This document shows, piece by piece, positions 60,081 through 63,565 of a DNA stretch of 63,565 nt; positions within the stretch are counted from its first letter, which is position 1, and every line of letters begins with the position of its first letter. The DNA lies in the NCBI GenBank assembly GCA_009731375.1, contig BJOX01000063.1, positions 762,249-825,813 of the forward strand, given 5' to 3'. Origin of the DNA: Paulinella micropora (taxonomy: Eukaryota; Cercozoa; Imbricatea; Euglyphida). Both the position numbers and the translations under genes were made by a program. The notes beneath the pieces were generated by a model that did no database searches, had not been told where the DNA came from, and saw only the letters and a list, made by a program, of their open reading frames with translations.

Positions 60081-63073
60081 ATGCCCGCCGAGCAGAAAAA
60101 AGGACGAACAAAAAGGCCATGCAAAGAATGCGGCATCTTGACCATGACACCAGAGGCCGAAACAGTATTTTCCGGATGGACGAGTAATGGAAATGTAGAT
60201 CACCGGCTCAGGGCGAACGTGGCCGGTTACAGCCGTACCTTTTCTTTAGACACCGGACGACTTAACCGGGAAGAATACGTCTTGATGAATTACCTGCATC
60301 TGCGCTGCTGGGATCGCTCCTTTGCCACAAGAAACGGGTTGCTTCCCTCCCTAAAGACGCTGCTGCAGGAATTCAACACCAACCGTCGCAAGTACTTAGG
60401 CCAGCTGGCAGCATGTGCTAACAAAGGCTACGAGGAGCTAGGAAATGATGACACGGCGTGGACAGCGGCCATCGAGAGATTCAGCGTCCCACCCAGCACG
60501 ATCGTGTTTAGCCCCTTGTTGATTCCCTCTCCGCGTTCTCTGCTGTCGAAGCAAGAATACTGGAATGCGATCGGGGCAGCCGTGAGGCTCAGGAACCCGC
60601 TAGAGCCACTGACGGAGCTGGTGCTTTCTCGGGGCCAGGCCTACCCAGACCCAGTTGCTGGCCGGCAAGAGATACTACAGCTTGGCGAGGACAACGCCCA
60701 CTGTTTCCCCTTTGGGGGTGCCAACACCGTCCCCGTCCGCACGCTGACTGTGCACAACCTGGCCTTGGACGCACTGCCTCTGGTCAACGCAGACGCGAAC
60801 CGCTTCCTCGCCAACGTCACCGAGCTCAAGTTTGCCCAAGCCACCTTGTCAGGCGGCGCATTGGCCGGCGGCCTCGCTCTCGAGCTACACGGGCTACCGG
60901 CGCTACAAAAGCTAGTCTTCACGCAGCGCCCGGTCACCGACCCGCCAGCNNNNNNNNNNAGCGGCCATCGAGAGACTCAGCGTCCCACCCAGCACGATCG
61001 TGTTTAGCCCCTTGTTGATTCCCTCTCCGCGTTCTCTGCTGTCGAAGCAAGAATACTGGAATGCGATCGGGGCAGCCGTGAGGCTCAGGAACCCGCTAGA
61101 GCCACTGACGGAGCTGGTGCTTTCTCGGGGCCAGGCCTACCCAGACCCAGTTGCTGGCCGGCAAGAGATACTACAGCTTGGCGAGGACAACGCCCACTGC
61201 TTCCCCTTTGGGGGGGCCAACACCGTCCCCGTCCGCACGCTGACTGTGCACAACCTGGCCTTGGACGCACTGCCTCTGGTCAACGCAGACGCGAACCGCT
61301 TCCTCGCCAACGTCACCGAGCTCAAGTTTGCCCAAGCCACCTTGTCAGGCGGCGCATTGGCCGGCGGCCTCGCTCTCGAGCTACACGGGCTACCGGCGCT
61401 ACAAAAGCTAGTCTTCACGCAGCGCCCGGTCACCGACCCGCCAGCAGTACGCCTGGCCGTCGAGAACTGCAGGGGGCTGTCGACGATTAACACCTCCCTA
61501 GGGACAGGTGCAAGCCTCCAGCCGGTGAATATCCGGCTCATGGGGGGTTCGTCCGAGCAGGGCCTGAATTTGTTACCAGCGAATGGCCAGCTGGTGCTGG
61601 AAGCGGATTGCCCCCGGCTGCCGTTCCTGAGCCTGCCCTCGCTGCGACAGCATACTACGGGGGAAGTAAGACTGACCTGCGAAGACTGCCTGGCTCTGGA
61701 CAGGGTTTCCTTGCCTGTGCTGTCCATCGTCCGTAATCTCGTGATCATTGTAGGAGCCTCGGGGGAGGGCCCTCTCATTCCCTTCCGGGCTCTCGAGCTG
61801 CCCGTTCTACTGGAAACCGAGGGGAGACTCTCCCTGACCTTGTCCGGCTGTTCCAAGCTAACGGAGCTCACACTGCCGAGCNNNNNNNNNNCCGAGCTTG
61901 CAAAAGGTCGGGGGCAAGCTCTACGTCCACGTATCACGCTGTCATCAGATGAAGGCCCTGCGCTTGGACAAACTGATTGCAGCCGGAGGCATCTTCTTGA
62001 CCTTTAAAGACTGTAAGAGCTTAGAAGCCCACAGCTTCCTACAACTACAACAAGCCTCGTCGCGTGCCACTGTGCTAAATCCCGAGTTTAGCCCAGGCAC
62101 GAAGCGCCGGGCTTCTTCGGAGCCAGTTACGTTCAGCCTGGAACTGCACGGTTGCCCCTTATTCAAAAGGTTGGACCTACCCCTTTGGCAGTGCGCTGAG
62201 AAGTATGTGGTGAAGGCCACTCGTTGCAATGCGCTGGTCGAGCTGGGATCCGCCACAGAGCTCGCGGCCTGTACCCACTTTGAGCTCGCGCTGGAGGACT
62301 GCGAGGTGCTCGGGCGACTGCAAACGCCTGCGTGGTCACATGTCCAGACGTGTCTGATTAAGGTCGAGCGATGCGAGAGGCTCAGTGAACTGGTGCTACC
62401 GACCGAGCTGCGGGCCTGTACCTGCTTCCACCTCACGCTCGACGGCCTTCCCACGGGCATGAGCGTGTATGCGGCCGCGGTCAGGACATCGAGATCGCAA
62501 GAGCTTGGGAAGGAGGGGCCGGGGGGGTCTGCTTTGAGCCAACTCCCTGAGCTAACTATACCCAAGCTACCGCGGGTGCAGCAATGTGTGCTGGTGCTGA
62601 GGGGGTGTGGAAAGCTCAAGAAATCGAACTGGCCGACAGAGCTGCCAGCGTGTACGTTGTTGGTCGAGGTCCACGGCTGCCACCAGCTCTCGGAGCTGGT
62701 TCTGCCCGAACTGCCACTAGTCGAGAGGTGCGAGATCGTGGTCAAGGGGTGCCGGAAGCTGAAGAGCCTAGCGCTGCCGGAGCTGCCAGCGTGTACGTCG
62801 TTGACGGTCAAACTCCAGGATTGCCACCAGGTCACGGAGCTGATGATCGCAGCGTTGCCGAGCGCCAGAGAATGTACGATCGACGTCGCGGAGTGTTCGC
62901 GATTCCAAGAGCTACGGTTACCAGCAAAGCTCCAGACATGTACCAAGTTTGAGCTCACGTCTCCCAAGTGTTCCGTGCTACCGGTGCTGCCGTCGGTCTT
63001 GCAGCTTAAAGCAGCGATTGGTGCCCGCCCGCCCGTGGAGCCTCCGGAGAAGAAAAGAAGAGTACAAGGCTAG
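60081..63073 (+). CDS. leucine-rich-repeat-like protein, interrupted by two false gaps
   Basis: ATG 60081 to TAG 63071-63073. The N-terminus has a CKECG pair and a globular ~180 residues. From about 60600 onward, repeats of 20-30 residues with L..L.LP.LP or C..L..L.LP spacing (HGCHQLSELVLPELPLV, VKGCRKLKSLALPELPACTS) look like irregular leucine-rich repeats. About 500 bp is present twice, around the 60950 gap. The 61882 gap sits on a 6-base overlap (CCGAGC) that keeps the frame. So this is one gene split by assembly artefacts. No TM helix or known LRR subfamily identified. Confidence 0.65.
60950..60959. other. 10-N gap, false (haplotype overlap)
   Basis: About 60461-60949 reappears as 60960-61446 with only a few differences (for example GAGATTCAG versus GAGACTCAG). 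Confidence 0.9.
61882..61891. other. 10-N gap, false (6-base overlap)
   Basis: CCGAGC ends the left contig and begins the right one; the frame continues if counted once. Confidence 0.75.
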
Positions 63074-63565
63074 CAACCGCGGAGCTAATAGGCAAAGGGA
63101 CAAGAGTCCGGGGGCTGAGCATTTTACCTCTGACTGTCAACTGGACACAATCATTAAAAAGCTGAAAACGCACAGTAAAAAAACTAGGGTCTGCCGGGCT
63201 CTCTTGTGAAGGCCAACCTGCCGGGGGCCGGGGGGGATAGCTAGCTTCCGACTACCGGCGAGTTTTTTCCCTGGGGAGCAAAGACTGATTTTTATTCTCT
63301 TGGTTCCCAAGAGACCTAAAAGAGAGTATGATATATGGACAGGCACACCCTCCCCAATAGTGTACGTCTAGGTTCGCGGAAGGGGGGTAGCCTCCCTTTC
63401 TCCGCCTGGCGGCGGGTCCGCCGGGCGCGGCTGCGGCGCCGCCTCCCAGGGGCGTGGGGCCAGGGGGGGGGCGGACCGCGGGGCGGCACGCGGCCCCCGC
63501 CGGAAGGGGGGACGGCCGCAGGGGGGGGGGCCGCGCGCGTGCCGCGGGGGGGGGGGGGGGGGGGG
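63074..63565. other. non-coding, GC-rich, ends in poly-G
   Basis: Contains palindrome-like GGCTGCGGCGCCGCC and many G runs. No gene. The final ~18 bases are almost all G. Confidence 0.7.

Noticed and set aside
63360-63565. rDNA spacer or viral terminal repeat at the window end
   Set aside because: Only GC-rich low complexity is visible; no rRNA sequence or repeat unit can be matched.

Overview
The window looks like a scaffold from a eukaryotic nuclear genome: an alga, protist or invertebrate, which cannot be named from sequence alone. Reasons are the very long di- to pentanucleotide microsatellites, Ty1/copia and CACTA-type transposon remains, a MITE-like element, tailed dispersed repeats, AATAAA signals and many N gaps (six large, six of exactly 10 N). 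Two different DNA-virus-derived segments are embedded in it. No rRNA, tRNA or CRISPR array was recognised.

Layout. 0-8.4 kb: decayed Copia pol on the minus strand (1709-5184), then a decayed CACTA/TNP2-type transposon on the plus strand (about 5360-8410) with two clusters of a 15-bp palindrome containing CACTA/TAGTG. 8.4-20 kb: gaps, microsatellites and copies of tailed dispersed repeats. 20-22.4 kb: a foldback/MITE-like element, palindrome clusters and a Cys-rich ORF. 22.7-26.6 kb: an AT-rich, frameshifted segment with small zinc-finger ORFs and a protein-primed family B DNA polymerase pseudogene, i.e. an old Polinton/PLV-like or linear-plasmid-like insertion. 27-31 kb: simple repeats, a basic/cysteine-peptidase-like ORF (28.7-30.0 kb) and tandem units that contain long inverted repeats (30.1-30.8 kb).

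About 31.1-51.0 kb is the best-preserved part: a compact GC-rich cluster of about 22 mostly intact, intronless genes with short AT-rich spacers. It encodes a double-jelly-roll-type major capsid protein, a probable minor capsid protein, a giant modular fibre, a lectin-like structural protein, several small membrane proteins, a RuvC/poxvirus-type Holliday junction resolvase, an HMG/YABBY-like protein, a ribonucleotide reductase small subunit, a SLATT-like membrane protein, coiled-coil proteins and two members of a novel paralogous family. A recurring upstream motif (AT tract, then roughly TTAATTCTSTGGYGCC) precedes at least a dozen of these genes 10-45 bp before the ATG, as expected of a viral promoter. 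No DNA polymerase, primase/helicase, packaging ATPase or VLTF3 was recognised, so this is a structural-gene-rich fragment of a small nucleocytovirus or PLV-like virus. The island ends inside a coiled-coil ORF that has no start codon; beyond that point the sequence is host repeat.

51.6-53.0 kb is microsatellite again. 53.0-63.1 kb is very GC-rich and holds ORFs of another style (AATAAA signals, a possible splice acceptor, no viral motif): a coiled-coil protein, a treble-clef/zinc-ribbon protein with a PD-(D/E)XK nuclease-like end, two overlapping multi-TM ORFs, a C2H2 zinc-finger protein and a leucine-rich-repeat-like protein with a truncated neighbour copy. Several 10-N gaps here and in the fibre gene are false gaps between overlapping contigs. 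The window ends in poly-G.
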